A stretch of DNA of 64,000 nucleotides from Prevotella lacticifex. Lineage in GTDB: Bacteria > Bacteroidota > Bacteroidia > Bacteroidales > Bacteroidaceae. The notes beneath the pieces are model-generated. The model saw only the letters and a program-made list of their open reading frames with translations, did not search any database and was not told where the DNA came from. Within the stretch, counting starts at the first letter, position 1. Each line of letters begins with the position of its first letter. The position numbers and the translations under genes were made by a program. Below are positions 42,703 to 55,401 of the stretch, in pieces. The DNA is taken from contig NZ_BPTV01000003.1 in assembly GCF_019973375.1 (NCBI RefSeq), positions 62,001 to 126,000 of the forward strand, read 5' to 3'.

Positions 42703-45700
42703 ATGAAGACAAAAGAACAACAAGGATTCAGACGGTTGGGACGCAGGGCGTTCGGGCTGCAAGTGCTGATGCTCGTGCTCGTGATGCTCATCGGGGGGAA
42801 GCCCGACGACGTGGGCCAACGATGACCCCGGTGGAGGAACCTACACCTTCTGGACCAACGCTGAGGGGGTAAATGATATAAAAGACTATTTCAAGACCGT
42901 TAGTGCCTTTAGCTTCGCTGACGATAAGTATTTCTGGGAATTCGAGTTCAAGGCCATGCAGCACGCCTATCTGGAGAATCACGGAAAAATATACCTGCAG
43001 ACGAACGACAACAAGTGGCACACAGTGGCTGAATGGGACAAAGAAGCCAACAGCCGCAATGTCAGTTTCAGTGTCAAGGATGAGTCTTGGGGTAACATCG
43101 TCATGGTAAGCGGCAACGACTTGGCCAGTATCGGCGGCATCATGACCCTCCGGTTCAAGCCCATACAAAGGTGTTTCGACGATGGCGTGAAGCGCATCAA
43201 GATGGAATACGACATATGGGAGTGGATAAACTATATCCATGAGAATGTATATCAGGGTGACATCCGATATGAGAAGGACCTCAATATGGCGTTTGCCGAC
43301 AATGAACCCACACCCGACCTGGAGGTGGACTGGGCCGATGACTACTGCATCAGTCTCAAGGCCAGGAACGTATATGACAAGCGCAACCAGGACAACTACG
43401 TCAAGCAGTATTACACAACATACAGGGAAGTTAGTGGCGACAAAGTCAATGACGGCAGATACATCAACGAAACAATGAATGTATCTGACTTCACTGTGAC
43501 TGGCGAACACGGAGGGATGATAGATGTTGAAAGAAACGCTGTTGCAAGAAGATACAACCTGATATGTGGCGCATACTTCCATCCGATGGGCATTCGCTTT
43601 ACCCCCACCATCGAATATGCACCGTATGGGAATACCAACAACCTGAGCAACACGCCTGTCACACTCACCCGGCCGACGAAAGAGATTATCATTGACCCTT
43701 TCACCTGCGCAAAGAGCCTCAATGTGGGCTTTGACAAATGGACCAGGAAGAACACCATTCGCTGGACACGCTACGAGGAGCAAAGCGGCTGGGGCGTGAA
43801 ATGCATGGTGACACGCCCTTGCCGCACGGACGGCAAGTGGTACGTCATCCGCTATGAGGATGGTCAGGCAGCAGACACCTACACCCTCATTGCCGAGATG
43901 AACGGCGATGCCACCGACCTCAAGGTGGAGGACAGCGACATCGACTACGATAAACGCTACAACTATCGCGTCATCTTCCTGCCCGTCGTGCTGGCAGACA
44001 AATACGACAAGGACCATCTGACCAGTGGCGTGCTGGCAAACCCCGAAAGGCTACTGACGAACTTCTGGATAGAGCAGCAGGTGAGCACACAGCTTGAGAT
44101 GCCCATCAAGCTGACACAGGACCGCAGTTACGACGGAGCCGTGCGCCTGAAGTGGGAATACTGCGCTGCCCCCACGGGCGAGAACTGGACGATTGAATAC
44201 CGTCCGGCAGAGACAGGCAGTGCCTGGCGCGTGCTCGACAGCAGCATGATGGTCGATACGGAGGCATCGGAGGCCAGCTTCGATGCCGAAGGGTCGGTGT
44301 GCGACATGATGGACTATCGTGTAAAAACCACCTATATGAACCGCGACTTCTACTCTAACGTCTATACTGGCAACCTGCCTGCTGGCAGCTACATCAGCGA
44401 GGTGAAGGCATCGACAGGCACGGAGGAGAAGACCGTCATCGTGAAGTGGAAGGTGGCTCGCGCCGACGTTACAAACGATATCTACTTCCGTGTGCTGCGC
44501 CGCGTCATTGGCGATACAGACTGGACGCTGCTCACCGACGAGATTCATGGCACGGCCACGGAATACACCTATACCGATGACCGTCCGCTGGCCGGCTCGT
44601 ACTATGAATACTCCGTGCAGGCCTACGGCGCGAAGTGCGACGAGCAGATCGTGAAGACCGACGAGGTCATCGCCCCTGGTTTCTCGCAAGCCCGAGGCAC
44701 CATCACTGGTCACATCTCCTACGGCTCGGGAACAGCCGTCGATGGCGTGAAGGTGAACCTCGTCAAGGCCAGTGCCGACGAGCAGACCGACCAGCCGCAG
44801 TTCCTCTCGCGCTACATCGAGGGTGCAGGCAAGGGCTTGCAGTGGACGACTGCTAACAAGGAGAAGTACGCCAACGTGCTCAGCGGTGACGGCACCTTCA
44901 CCATACAGTTCTGGGCACGGCCAAAGAGCGTGGATGCCGGAGGAGCCGCCAATCAAACCATTCTGCGATTAGGCAACGGACTGGAGCTGGGCGTGATAAG
45001 CGACGACGGCACACATTTCTATCTGAACAGAGTCATCCACTATGACAATAGGCTGAACTCGCATCACTTCAATAAGAGCCTGCCGTTCAGCACCACCGAC
45101 TTTACCCACGTCACCGCCGTCTATGACCACGGCATGTTGACTTGTTATGTGGGCACCGACTCGCTGCTGTCGTACACACTCGATTGCACTCAGTATAAGG
45201 ACTGGAACATTGGCAGCGATCCCACCCTCGCTGTGGGCGGCATCGAAAGCATGTACGCAGGTATGGGCCAGTCCTTCAACGGCTATATTGACGACATCCG
45301 CCTATGGAACAGAGCCCTGAGCAAAGAAGAGGTGGAAGCCAACTACACCCGTATCCTCGGCGGTACGGAGGGCGGTTTGGTGCTCTACTGGCCGCTCGAC
45401 GAGGGACTCGGTGTGAAGGACTATGCCTTCGACGTGGCCCGTCAGGACGGCATCTACCAGCTGAACCATCCTGAGGTTGGACTTAATGCCACGCCGTCGG
45501 CCACCGTGCCGCAGCAGTTGGGTCTCTACGGTGTGACCGACAAGAATGGCAACTATATCATACGCGGTATTCCGTTCCAGCAAGGCGGCACCAACTACGA
45601 GATTGCCCCGCTGTACGGCGAGCATCAGTTCAATCCCGTCACACGCTCGATGTTCGTCAGCCCCACCTCGCTGACGGCTAACAACATCGACTTCGAGGAT

Positions 45701-48700
45701 GTGTCGTCGTTCCCCATGGAGGGATACGTTTACTATGCCGGCACGAACATTCCTGCCGAGGGCATACAGTTCTATGTGGATGGTCAGCTGCTGACCACCG
45801 ATGGCGAAGTTCAGCAGAGCGATGCACAAGGCCGCTACAGAATCTCCGTTCCTATAGGCGAGCATTTTGTCGAAGCCAAGCTGGGCAATCACAAGATGGT
45901 GGGCGGCGGACGCTTCCCTGATACTGGGAAGTATAACTTCGACCGTGCCGTGACGCATGACTTTGCCGACTCCACGCTGGTCAATTTCGTGGGGCGCATC
46001 GGTGGCGGCGAACGTAACGACACACTGGCCGTGGGCTTCGGAGCGTCGAAGAACAACATTGGCATCGCCACCGTGACGCTGAAACTGAACAACGAATCGT
46101 TATCGTTCAACCGCGTGGAGGGCAAGCCCCAAACATCGGCTACCCAGATTCGCACGTGGGAGAGCGACACTGTGAGCATCAACAGCACGGCATGGACAGG
46201 CTTCGAAGGCGGCGACGCACGCTACATATTCATCAATACCGACCCCGCGACGGGCGAGTTCTCGGCCAAGTTGCCACCGCTGAAGTACATCGTGAAGAAC
46301 ATCGAGATACCTAAGAACCCCGACATAGAGTTCAATATCCTGCCAGAGATAGACTTGAGCAACGTGCTGAAGGAGCAGATCGACTCGTTGTGGCAGGTGG
46401 ATGAACGGGGCGACTCCGTGCTAAACAAGTATAAGTACCACACCAAACTTGTGCAAACCTACTTTGCCACACCTCAGGTGGACATCAGCCAGCCCAAGAG
46501 TGGCAAGGACGTCTTCGGCATACAGGAATACAAGGGTGAGGACGAACTGGGCAAGTTTACCGTCAGCGACCTGTGGACACGCACGGATGAAGGTGCCGTC
46601 AGCTACAAGTACGGTTATCCTATCTATAAGATGGGCGATGAATATCACACAGAACTCTACGGCTATGAGGTCTATACGAACTACGACAACGGAGAGGCTG
46701 CCAACGACACCATCCCCCTCGCCGGCCAGGTTATTACTGTGGCCAACGAGATGTCGAGCGACCAGACCATCGTGGCCGTGCTTCCGCCCGGTGAAACCGA
46801 ATACCAGTTGGGCCAGGTGTACGACCTGAAGAAGAACCAATTGGTGCTTGACTCACTGGGACGCTACGCCTTCAAGTGGAATGCCGGAGCACCCAACGTC
46901 GTCAGTCCGTACACCCGTCATCTGGGCATCACGCTGGAGCGCAAAGGACGTACCTACGCCCCCAATGGCATAAATGCCATCGTCGTGGGCAGTCTTCCTA
47001 TCGGCAACAACTTCGTCACCAATGGCCCCGACCAGGTGCTGATGGTGCTGCGCGACCCGCCAGGCGCTAAGTCGAAGACCGTGTGGAAGACTGGCTCGAC
47101 CAAGACGAAGGTGAGAAGTTCCACCAGCGGAGGCTATGGCAACGAGAAGATGATGTATGAGGCAAACTTAGGTGCGAAGGTGAGATTCATGTCGGGCTTC
47201 GGACTCTACTACGAGACCACAGACCTTGACAATACCTCTGATATAGGCGGTGGCATTCACTATACGTGGAACAAGAACTCATCGACCGAAAAGACGTGGA
47301 CGCTGACCGCTACCGAGCAGGTATCCACCGGTGCCACTAAGGACTATTGCGGATCGAATGGCGATGTCTTCATAGGCTACAGCACCAACCTGCTCATGGG
47401 CAAATGCCGCAAGGTGGGATTCTTCCGCGACAACGAGACGGCGCCCTTCGAACTGAAAGACGATGTGGCTACCAGCCTGGGCGACAGCGTGACAACAAAG
47501 TTCATGTACTCCACCTACGAGATTGAAGAGGTGATGATTCCGAAGTGGCGGGAGACACGCAATAGTTATATCACCCAGTATTTCGCCACTGAGGGCGAGG
47601 CGCGCGCCTTTGTCAACAACACCAGCGACGTGCTCTATGCCACCTGGCTCAGCGAAGACGATGCCAACTATGGTCAGGAGGGCACCTACGTGCAGGTGAC
47701 ACCCGCCGCATGGGAGAGCCTCACAGATTTTGTGGCCGAAGACAAGGTGGCCTGGTGCAACAATCAGATAGAAAGCTGGCAAAAGGTCCTCTACAACAAC
47801 GAATACGACAAGGTGACGGCTATTGAGAATCGCGACAAATACTGGCAGCGCAACATCTCGTTCGATGGTGGATCGGGCTACTCCTACACAGCCCGCAATG
47901 ATACGACCAAAGTGGTGAAACACAACTATTCGCACAATCTGGGAGGTATCGTAAAGGGTGGCTTCTCAACGAAAAACACGGCCGCTTCCATACAGTTCAA
48001 GACGAAGATGTCAGTCGACACAGAGAACGGTTGGGCTTACTCCACCACTGAGAGCGACTACGACGAGAATACGAAGGACTATGCCGAGTTCGACTACACC
48101 TTTGATGACGGCAACAAGGGCACCGACTTCTCAGTGGATATCTACAAGTCGCCTACGGGCTGGAGCGACATCTTCAGTATCTTCGGCGGACAAAGCTACA
48201 ATCCCTGTCAGAAGGAAGAGAAGACCCAGTACTACGAGCCGGGACAGCACATTCTCTCCAACGGAACGGAACAGATGGAGAATCCCGACATACAAATCAG
48301 CACTGACGGCGGCATCGCTGTCAAGAGTGCCGTACTGACCGACATACCCGCCGGACAGACAGGGCAGTTTACCCTGCATCTGTCGAACATCAGTACCACC
48401 ACACAGGGCTTCGACTTTACCTATAATCTGTCGGTTGCGGAAGGCACCAACCAGCATGGACTGGAGATACTGATGGACGGTGTGCCTGCCAATGGACGCG
48501 GCATATTCATCCCCGCCGGCGAGACGGTGAAGAAGGTAATCACCGTTCGACAGACTGACCAGAGCGTGCTCGACTATGAGAACATCGAACTGTGGTTCTC
48601 GTCAGCATATCAGGCCATCAAGATTCACGATATCGCTAAGTTGAGCGTACATTTCAAGCCCTCGTCATCGCCCGTGGAACTGGCAATCACCGAGCCGGTG

Positions 48701-51700
48701 GTGAATTGCAAGACGGACAGTACCCGTCTGGAGATGAAGGTGAAGGGCTTCAACCGCCAGTTCAAGAACCTGAAGAACGTGGGCGTGCAGTACCGTTTCC
48801 AGGGCAACACGCAGTGGACGGCCCTGCATACGTGGGTGACCAACAAGGCCGACTCGCTCAATGCCAACTACAACCTGCTGCCTGCCACGGGCGACCTGCC
48901 GCTGGAACTTAAAATGATTAGCGACCAGAGCTACCCCGAGGGCAACTACGAGTTCCGCGCCTTCACCACCACACCCTACGGCAACGAACAGGTGCAGGTC
49001 TATAGCGACGTCATCAACGTCGTCAAGGACATCACCCGACCCATCAACATCTTCACACCTACACCTGCTAACGGCATCTTAGGCTACGGTGACCAGCTTT
49101 CAATAGAGTTCAACGAGGACATCGTGCCGGGCTACGTGAGCGACAACAATGTCATCGTCACCGCCAAGCTCAACGACACGCAGGTGGACCATGAGGTGGC
49201 ACTGCAGCTGATGCCTTTCGGCGAAGCACCGCGCACGGTGAACCCCGTGTTCCTGCAGGGCGACTTCTCCATCGACTTCTGGCTCTACCGCCGTGACAGC
49301 GGCACGCTCTTGTCCTTAGGCAAGACAAATTCGAGATTTGCACTCAACGTCCGCGACGACGGCTACGTGGTGGCTACCGTGGGCGGGACACAGCATGTGA
49401 GCGACCGCCCCATGCCCAAGGACGAGTGGACCTTCGTGGCACTGAGTTACAAGGCCAGTACCATGACCTTCGACATGGAGGCGTCGGCAGACCAGGCCGG
49501 TAACGTGATGCTGTTCGAGGACCGCCCCGTGGAGCTGAAGGACCTGGAGGCCTTCAGCTATACCGATGACTATCACCTCTACCTCGGCGGCATCGACGCC
49601 GACATCCACTCGCTGAGCCTCTACAATATCTATCGCGACGTTCACAAGGCCACCGCCACCAAGGATCAAGCCAAGGACAGCTACGTCTATGGACTGGCCA
49701 ACTACTGGCCATTTGACGAGGGCCACGGCTTCACGGCCGCCGACAAGCGCCACACCCACGACTTCTCCGTTCCCAACCGCTGGCTCTTGGAGAACGTGAA
49801 CTACGGCCTGCGCATGGACGACAACGAGGGTGCGAAGACCGACATCACACAAATCACCACCAGGCCCGGCGACAGCTATGCCATAGAGTTGTGGCATCGA
49901 ATCAGCGACTATGACGGCAAGGATGTGGTATTCGAGACGACCACGCCCAACCAAGGCAAAGACCAGCAGCAGCACAACAAACTGAAGCTGCACTACGACG
50001 GGAAGAAGAACCTGATTCTCAACTACGACAAGGATTCCATCATGGTGGCCAGTGCCGAGGACTTCCCCGAAGTCATGGACTGGCGTCATCTGGCACTCAA
50101 CGTGGTGCGCGGCCAGGCAGCCAGCTTCTATCTCAACGGCCAGCGCACAGCCGTCATCGCCGAGACCGATGTGCCGCCATTGGAAGGCTCCGTGCTCGTC
50201 GTGGGCAAGGATGCCAAGGATTCCTGGGTCGATGAACTGCGCATCTGGCACGCCTCGCTCAGCGAGAGCCGTCTGCAGCAGAACATGTACAACACCATCG
50301 ACACCGCCGACATCTACAGTCGCGGCCTTGTGGCCTACTATCCCTTCGAGAAGACGGGCAAAGACAATGGTGTCCCCACGAAGGTGCAGACCTTGGAGAA
50401 CATGGCTCATCCCAGTGCGCTCAGCGGTTTACCCGCCGTGATAGACACCACCCTCGCCACCTTCTCGCCCTTCGCACCGCCCCTAAAGAACGCTCCCGAC
50501 GAAACACCCATTAACACCACACCCGTCGCCTCGGAGCGCAAGCTCATCATCAACCTCACTGGAGAGAATAGCCGGCTGCGCCGCATCGAGGGCACCACGC
50601 TCAACATCACCGTGGACCAGATTCACGACCTGCACGGCAACGAGTCGCAGCCCATCAAGTGGACGGCCTATGTCCAGCAGAACACGCTGACGTGGATGAA
50701 GGACTCGGTGAACATCATCAAGAAGTACGGCGACGACTATACCTTCGACGTGGACATCGAGAACAAGAGTGGCAGCACCGAGCTATATACCTTATATAAT
50801 ATGCCGCAGTGGCTCTCGCTCGTCAACAGCGAACGCACGGACGACGTGAGTCCGCTGAAGACGAAGACGCTGCGCTTCGAGGTGAACCCGCTGGTGCCCG
50901 TGGGCAACTACGACGTGGCCATCGGTCTGTTGGGCAACAACGGCATTCTGGAACCGCTGCGCATCGTGATGAAGGTACGCGGCGAGAAACCGCAGTGGGC
51001 CGTTGACCCGACGAAGTACGACCACAACATGTCGATTATCGGACAGGTGTATATCGGCGGCATCCTGATGGAGAACCCGGAGAGCATGGTGGCTGCGTTC
51101 ATCAATGGCGAGTGCCGAGGCGTGGCATCGCCCGAGAAGGTGCGCGGAGCCGCCTACGTGACAATGAACGTCTATGGCAACGACGACAAGCGTTACGACA
51201 TGGGCAAGGAAGTGACCTTCCGCATCTGGGATGCATCGCGCGGCGTGGCCTACACCGATGCCAATATTGCAGTACCCATAAAGACCGCTGCAGGTGTTGA
51301 TTCCACCCTGACAGAGGTTATCTTCGCACAGGACAAGATGCTGGGCAACTTCGACACACCCGCCATCTGGACGAAGAGCGAGAACGTGGAGCAGCTCATC
51401 CCCATCCATCAGAACTGGAACTGGATAGCTTTCGGCGTGGAGCCGCAGAGCACCTACCTCGACCATGTGTTCGGCGCATACGCGGAGTGGAGCATGCTGC
51501 TCAAGAGCCGTGATAATTGGAACGACTACAACGGTGCCCAGTGGGGCGGCGGCACGCTCAAGAGTGCGAAGGCCAACGAGATGTACAAGCTGAAGATAGA
51601 CCGCCTGCCAACCACGAAGCAGGATGAGCCTAACAGCCTGCTCGCCGTGTCGGGCCGACAGCTGAAGGAGGACAAGGAGAGGGCCGTCAAGCTGGCGAAG

Positions 51701-52450
51701 GGCTGGAACTGGATATCCTACACACCGCTGACGACGATGACCGTGGATGAAGCGCTGGCTGCCGCCAATCCGCAGAAGGGCGACATCGTGAAGTCGCAGA
51801 CGGGCGTGGCCATCTACAGCGAATACGGCTGGGAAGGCAGTCTGAAGGCCTTGGAGAGTGGACGCGGTTACCTGTACTACAGCAACGCCAACGACACGAC
51901 GTCGTTTCTCTATCCGACGGAAACGGCAGCATCGGCTGCAAGGGCAAAGACCCGCATGGCAGCACCACGGCGTGCGCCAGAAGACCTACGCATCTTCAAT
52001 CCGGTACCCCTGGGCCTCTATCCGAGCAACATGACAATGGCGATTCAGCTGCGCGACGGAGACGCTGTAGTTGACACTGCCGAGGTGGCCGCCTTCATCA
52101 GCGACGAGTGCCGCGGTGCCACACGCGCCAGCGAGAACGGCCTCTACTACCTTGTCGTCAGTGGCGACGGAGCCGGACAGTCCATGACCCTGCGCACCTG
52201 TCTCGACGGCGAGATCATCGACATCGACAACACGCAGATGTACGTCAGCGATGCCAACATCGGCACATCGTGGGCACCTTACGTCATCGACCTGAGCAGT
52301 GCGCTGTCTGGCATCAGTTCGATTGTCACAGACGACAATGACGACTCCGACTGGTGGACCCTCCAAGGCTTTAAGATAGGTCGCAAGCCCACGCAGCCTG
52401 GCGTGTATATACATCACGGACAAAAGATAACTATCAAACGTAAGAAGTAA
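42703..52450 (+). CDS. Giant LamG-domain surface protein with T9SS signal (start frameshifted)
   Basis: The frame open to 52450 gives at least 3164 aa from an internal ATG at 42956. A better start is the ATG at 42703, which encodes a signal peptide (FGLQVLMLVLVMLIGG) but stops at 42823. Removing one G from the G6 run at 42793-42798 joins it to the long frame (SPTTWANDDPGGGTYTFW), giving 3248 aa. Domains, counted from 42956: fibronectin III-like about 480-580; LamG about 640-830 (YIDDIRLWNRALSKEEVEAN); carboxypeptidase-regulatory-like about 855-980; bacterial Ig-like (Big_5) about 2025-2095; two more LamG regions about 2095-2250 and 2280-2470. The C-terminus WWTLQGFKIGRKPTQPGVYI, ending in KITIKRKK, is a type A T9SS sorting signal. 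Probable surface adhesin or glycan-binding protein. Confidence 0.82.
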
Positions 52451-52465
52451 TAACTATCACGACGA

Positions 52466-52495
52466 GGAGACGGGGTACATCCCCGTTTCCTTTTT
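52466..52495 (+). terminator. Terminator after the giant surface-protein gene
   Basis: GGAGACGGGG (52466-52475), 5-nt loop, CCCCGTTTCC (52481-52490), then TTTTT. It starts 15 nt after the stop codon and closes the 40633-52450 operon. Confidence 0.85.
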
Positions 52496-52541
52496 AAAAA
52501 TGAAGAACTGGATAATAATCGTAAACATTATGATTAGAGTA

Positions 52542-53267
52542 ATGACGGAAAAAGGACTGAGCGGCAACGCACTGAAGGTCATCGCCATCGTCGCCATGAC
52601 GATCGACCACCTGGCATGGGTGGGCATCGAGACCTACGAGCAGGCAGAGACGCCGACGCAGATATTCCTGCACTGCATCGGACGGCTGACGGCCCCGATG
52701 ATGATATTCTTCGTGGCCGAGGGCTATCACCACACGCACGACTTCCGCCGCTACCTACGCCGTCTGCTCATGCTGGCCGTGGTGAGCCACTTCGCCTTCT
52801 GCTATTTCAACATGTCAGGCTTCAACCCGCTCGGCAACCTGCTCTTCAATGCCACGAGCATCGCCTGGCCGCTGCTCTGGGGGCTGATACTGCTGAAAGT
52901 ATGGGACATGGAGCGACTTGCCCGATGGCAGAAGGTCGGTGTTACGTTGGTGGCCTGCCTGCTCACCTGCACCTCCGACTGGAGTTGTGCCGCCCCGCTG
53001 GCCATACTCATGATAGGCCGGAACCGGGGCTGCTTCCACAAGCAGATGCTCTGGATGATGGCCATCATCTCGCTCTACGCCGTCGCCTTCTTCATATTCC
53101 ACAGTCCCACCTACGGCATGGTCCACCTGGCCTGCTGGCTGGCAGTACCGCTGCTGGCGATGTACAACGGCCAGCGAGGACGGCTGAAGTGGCTCGGCAA
53201 GTTCTTCTACTATTACTATCCCGCCCACATGGCGGTAATAGGCCTGCTGGCCCGTTGCTTCCAATAA
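52542..53267 (+). CDS. TraX-like integral membrane protein
   Basis: 241-aa multi-helix membrane protein of the TraX family. The opening GLSGNALKVIAIVAMTIDH is the family signature (LKxIAxxxMxIDH), followed by about seven hydrophobic helices, and it ends with a PAHMAVIGLLAR helix. TraX in F-like plasmids acetylates pilin, and family members in other bacteria are putative acyltransferases; the role here is unknown. In-frame starts exist at 52500 and 52530, but 52500 lies right on the T run of the preceding terminator, so I take the ATG at 52542 just before the conserved segment. The 3' end meets a relic of an HTH gene on the other strand. Confidence 0.82.
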   Translation: MTEKGLSGNALKVIAIVAMTIDHLAWVGIETYEQAETPTQIFLHCIGRLTAPMMIFFVAEGYHHTHDFRRYLRRLLMLAVVSHFAFCYFNMSGFNPLGNLLFNATSIAWPLLWGLILLKVWDMERLARWQKVGVTLVACLLTCTSDWSCAAPLAILMIGRNRGCFHKQMLWMMAIISLYAVAFFIFHSPTYGMVHLACWLAVPLLAMYNGQRGRLKWLGKFFYYYYPAHMAVIGLLARCFQ

Positions 53268-53384
53268 CCGTGAGGTCGGCAACTTCCCTTGTTCAACGAG
53301 TTTATAGACATACTGACGGGTACAGCCTAAAAGTAAACTCTCGACTCCCTTTGTCAACTTTAACCACGCTATAACTATCCTCAA
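53268..53384 (-). pseudogene. Relic of an excisionase-type helix-turn-helix gene
   Basis: On the minus strand this stretch encodes GVESLLLGCTRQYVYKLVEQ followed by GKLPTSR, the compact winged-helix (HTH_17/excisionase) pattern seen in mobile-element DNA-binding proteins. The frame then runs on into the antisense of the TraX gene, with no family likeness, so only about 39 codons survive. Confidence 0.5.
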
Positions 53385-53435
53385 AATAACGAAAGTATGT
53401 GGTAGATTTGTACGCCAAGCCAGATATTAGAACTA

Positions 53436-53476
53436 ATGATTTGATGGTGATTGATATCATCACGGAATCATCAAAT
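53436..53476. repeat. Palindromic direct repeat, copy 1
   Basis: ATGATTTGATGGTGATTGAT followed by ATCATCACGGAATCATCAAA; an imperfect palindrome (ATTTGATG / CATCAAAT). A second copy with few changes lies at 53553-53593. Confidence 0.7.
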
Positions 53477-53552
53477 TCCAAAAATAAGCTTATAAGGGTA
53501 ACTTGAACAGCTTCTTTGGTAGAAAAGCTGGCTTAAATTAGTCACTTTTATG

Positions 53553-53593
53553 ATGATTTGATGGTGATTGAAATCATCATCGAATCATCATTT
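53553..53593. repeat. Palindromic direct repeat, copy 2
   Basis: ATGATTTGATGGTGATTGAA then ATCATCATCGAATCATCATT; nearly identical to 53436-53476, 117 nt away. Paired palindromes of this size can be protein-binding sites; nothing here shows which. Confidence 0.7.
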
Positions 53594-53694
53594 GCAGAAT
53601 TGCTCTCCAAACCACACGTGGAACTACAACAGTTTTTGCCGTCCAAAAGAAAGAGAGCCCAAATGTCAAATGCGACAGATGGACTTCCCTAAAA

Positions 53695-53922
53695 CTATAC
53701 AATAAAAACTTCATCCTTATAAACAGGGACTTCTTTGCCGTTGGTCAACTGAACAAGCCATTCAGTGCCGTAGTCATCAACGATGATGCCGTTGCTATGA
53801 CCTTTCCATGGGAATAGGAGTTTACAAAATGCTCCTATCATATCGGAATTATTATCTTCATCTGTGTACATAATGGTTTGGAGGTTGTGCGATGGTATGC
53901 CATCGGTTTTGAGCCATACCAC
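53695..53922 (-). CDS. Small hypothetical protein
   Basis: 75-aa protein, MVWLKTDGIPSHNLQTIMYT start, with a C-terminal IIVDDYGTEWLVQLTNGKEV segment that looks like a small beta-barrel. No family recognised. It is 10 nt downstream of the 195-aa hypothetical gene and probably co-transcribed with it. Lower GC than the surface-protein cluster, consistent with accessory DNA. Confidence 0.55.
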   Translation of the reverse strand: MVWLKTDGIPSHNLQTIMYTDEDNNSDMIGAFCKLLFPWKGHSNGIIVDDYGTEWLVQLTNGKEVPVYKDEVFIV

Positions 53923-53932
53923 CGCAGGTTAG

Positions 53933-54520
53933 TTATTCAAATGTAAATTGACGGATGTAGAAGTAGGTATCATCATCGTCATACTCATACTCGTTGATGA
54001 AATTCATCATTTCCTCATCGGTTCGCTCACCTTGCTTGATGTTCATCTTCTCACACCATTCATTGATAGCATCTTTAAGGGTGGTATAGATGTCATCACA
54101 AGCATCCTCGAATGGTTCTCCGCTTGAACTGACTGCTACCTCTTCAGGGAAGAAGTCACACTCATCATGCACATAATAGACCTCACAGCCACATTCACAG
54201 ACTCTGTATGAGATAGAGAGTTCATCCCATAGCAGATGGTTAATCTCCTCGAATAACTCATTGCAAGCATCCCATGCCGTTTCAGTTTCAAAGGATAGTA
54301 GATAGTAGTCATTGGCTGGGTCTTCCTCATACTCTGCCCAATAGATGTGACCACGAACACTGATTTGCTTTGTTTCGTAGTCAATGCCATTATGCTCTGC
54401 CAACTGGTAAAGCCAAATGTTCTTACTGTTCACCTCCATCTTTTGGAGTGTGCTCCACAGGTCATTCACTGCCTTGCGTGTGCCTGTCACCTTGTAGGTG
54501 GTTGTTGCTTGATTTGCCAT
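53933..54520 (-). CDS. Acidic hypothetical protein
   Basis: 195-aa, strongly acidic protein. N-terminus MANQATTTYKVTGTRKAVND; a central CECGCEVYYVHDECDF with four Cys in a short stretch may bind metal; the end NFINEYEYDDDDTYFYIRQF is very acidic. The layout (a ferredoxin-like alpha/beta start, KVTGTRKAVNDLWSTLQKME) recalls small proteins carried on conjugative elements, but I cannot name the family. It is upstream of the 75-aa gene with a 10-nt gap. Confidence 0.62.
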   Translation of the reverse strand: MANQATTTYKVTGTRKAVNDLWSTLQKMEVNSKNIWLYQLAEHNGIDYETKQISVRGHIYWAEYEEDPANDYYLLSFETETAWDACNELFEEINHLLWDELSISYRVCECGCEVYYVHDECDFFPEEVAVSSSGEPFEDACDDIYTTLKDAINEWCEKMNIKQGERTDEEMMNFINEYEYDDDDTYFYIRQFTFE

Positions 54521-55397
54521 AATCTTGAAGTTTTTATTTCCCTACTGTAGATTTCTCTACTTTCGGGAGTGATTAGAAATTATGTTGCTTCACAAGGTGT
54601 TGTGACCATCTGCACAAGGTTATGGCTCCAAATACAACCCGAATGGTGTGGAGATTTTGAGTCATACCATTGGTTTACCTTGGGTAGATACGGGAACAAC
54701 AGTTACCTTTGCAACCTAATTTCATCGTCTCACGAAAGCAGAAACGGCAGATATTAAGAGAGCTTTTTTTTCAGTTAAAAGGAAAGTGGAATGAGAAGGG
54801 GAGAGAATAAATCGGTTCATCTTCAGTAAAAAGAAAAATGTGTTTTTGAGGAAACATTAAGTCGTTTCATTCTGCAAAGTTTAGGTTTACGTTTACCCAT
54901 GTATATATACATGAACCTCTAAACTTAAAGACTAAACCTACAATCATCTGCTTCAAGTTTACTATACCTTATTATATATATAAGCATATCTAAACTTAAA
55001 CTTAAACCAGCAAAGATGGAATGCAACTATTTCTTTTTTTTATTGAAAGTATGAAATAGATATGCAGCTTTAGTCTTATTTTTGTTAAAATCAAACTCAT
55101 TCTGCACGAAAAATGAGAAAAATGAGTCTGAATTCAAGATTATTTTGTATTTTTGCAAACAGAATGTGGTGTTTGTTCATGAAGTTCAATCTTCTGGACT
55201 TACGAAGCATTTACAGTTAACGATTGTAAGACAGCAGTCAAGCAATCTAGTGTAAAACAAAATAAAGATAAAATCAAGAAATGAGAATGAATCTGCCATT
55301 GAGCCATTTTTTTCTGAAAAATGAGGCAAAATGAGCAGAATGAGTCTAAAAAGAGGTGCCAGTACTTTACACTAACTCTGTAAGTAGCTGATACTCA
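54521..55397. other. AT-rich gene-free interval at the right of the accessory region
   Basis: About 880 nt with no supported gene. It has TA-rich tracts (54900-55010) and two similar patches rich in AAAATGAG ending TGAGTCT (55108-55130 and 55315-55350). A lone -7-like TATTTTTG lies near 55148 with nothing recognisable after it. Confidence 0.5.
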
Positions 55398-55401
55398 GTA
55401 T

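Noticed and set aside
42788..44017. Long minus-strand open frame (409 codons) opposite the giant surface gene, and similar antisense frames elsewhere in it
   Set aside because: Codon periodicity, domain content and length all support the plus-strand gene; the antisense frames are composition effects with no recognisable motifs.
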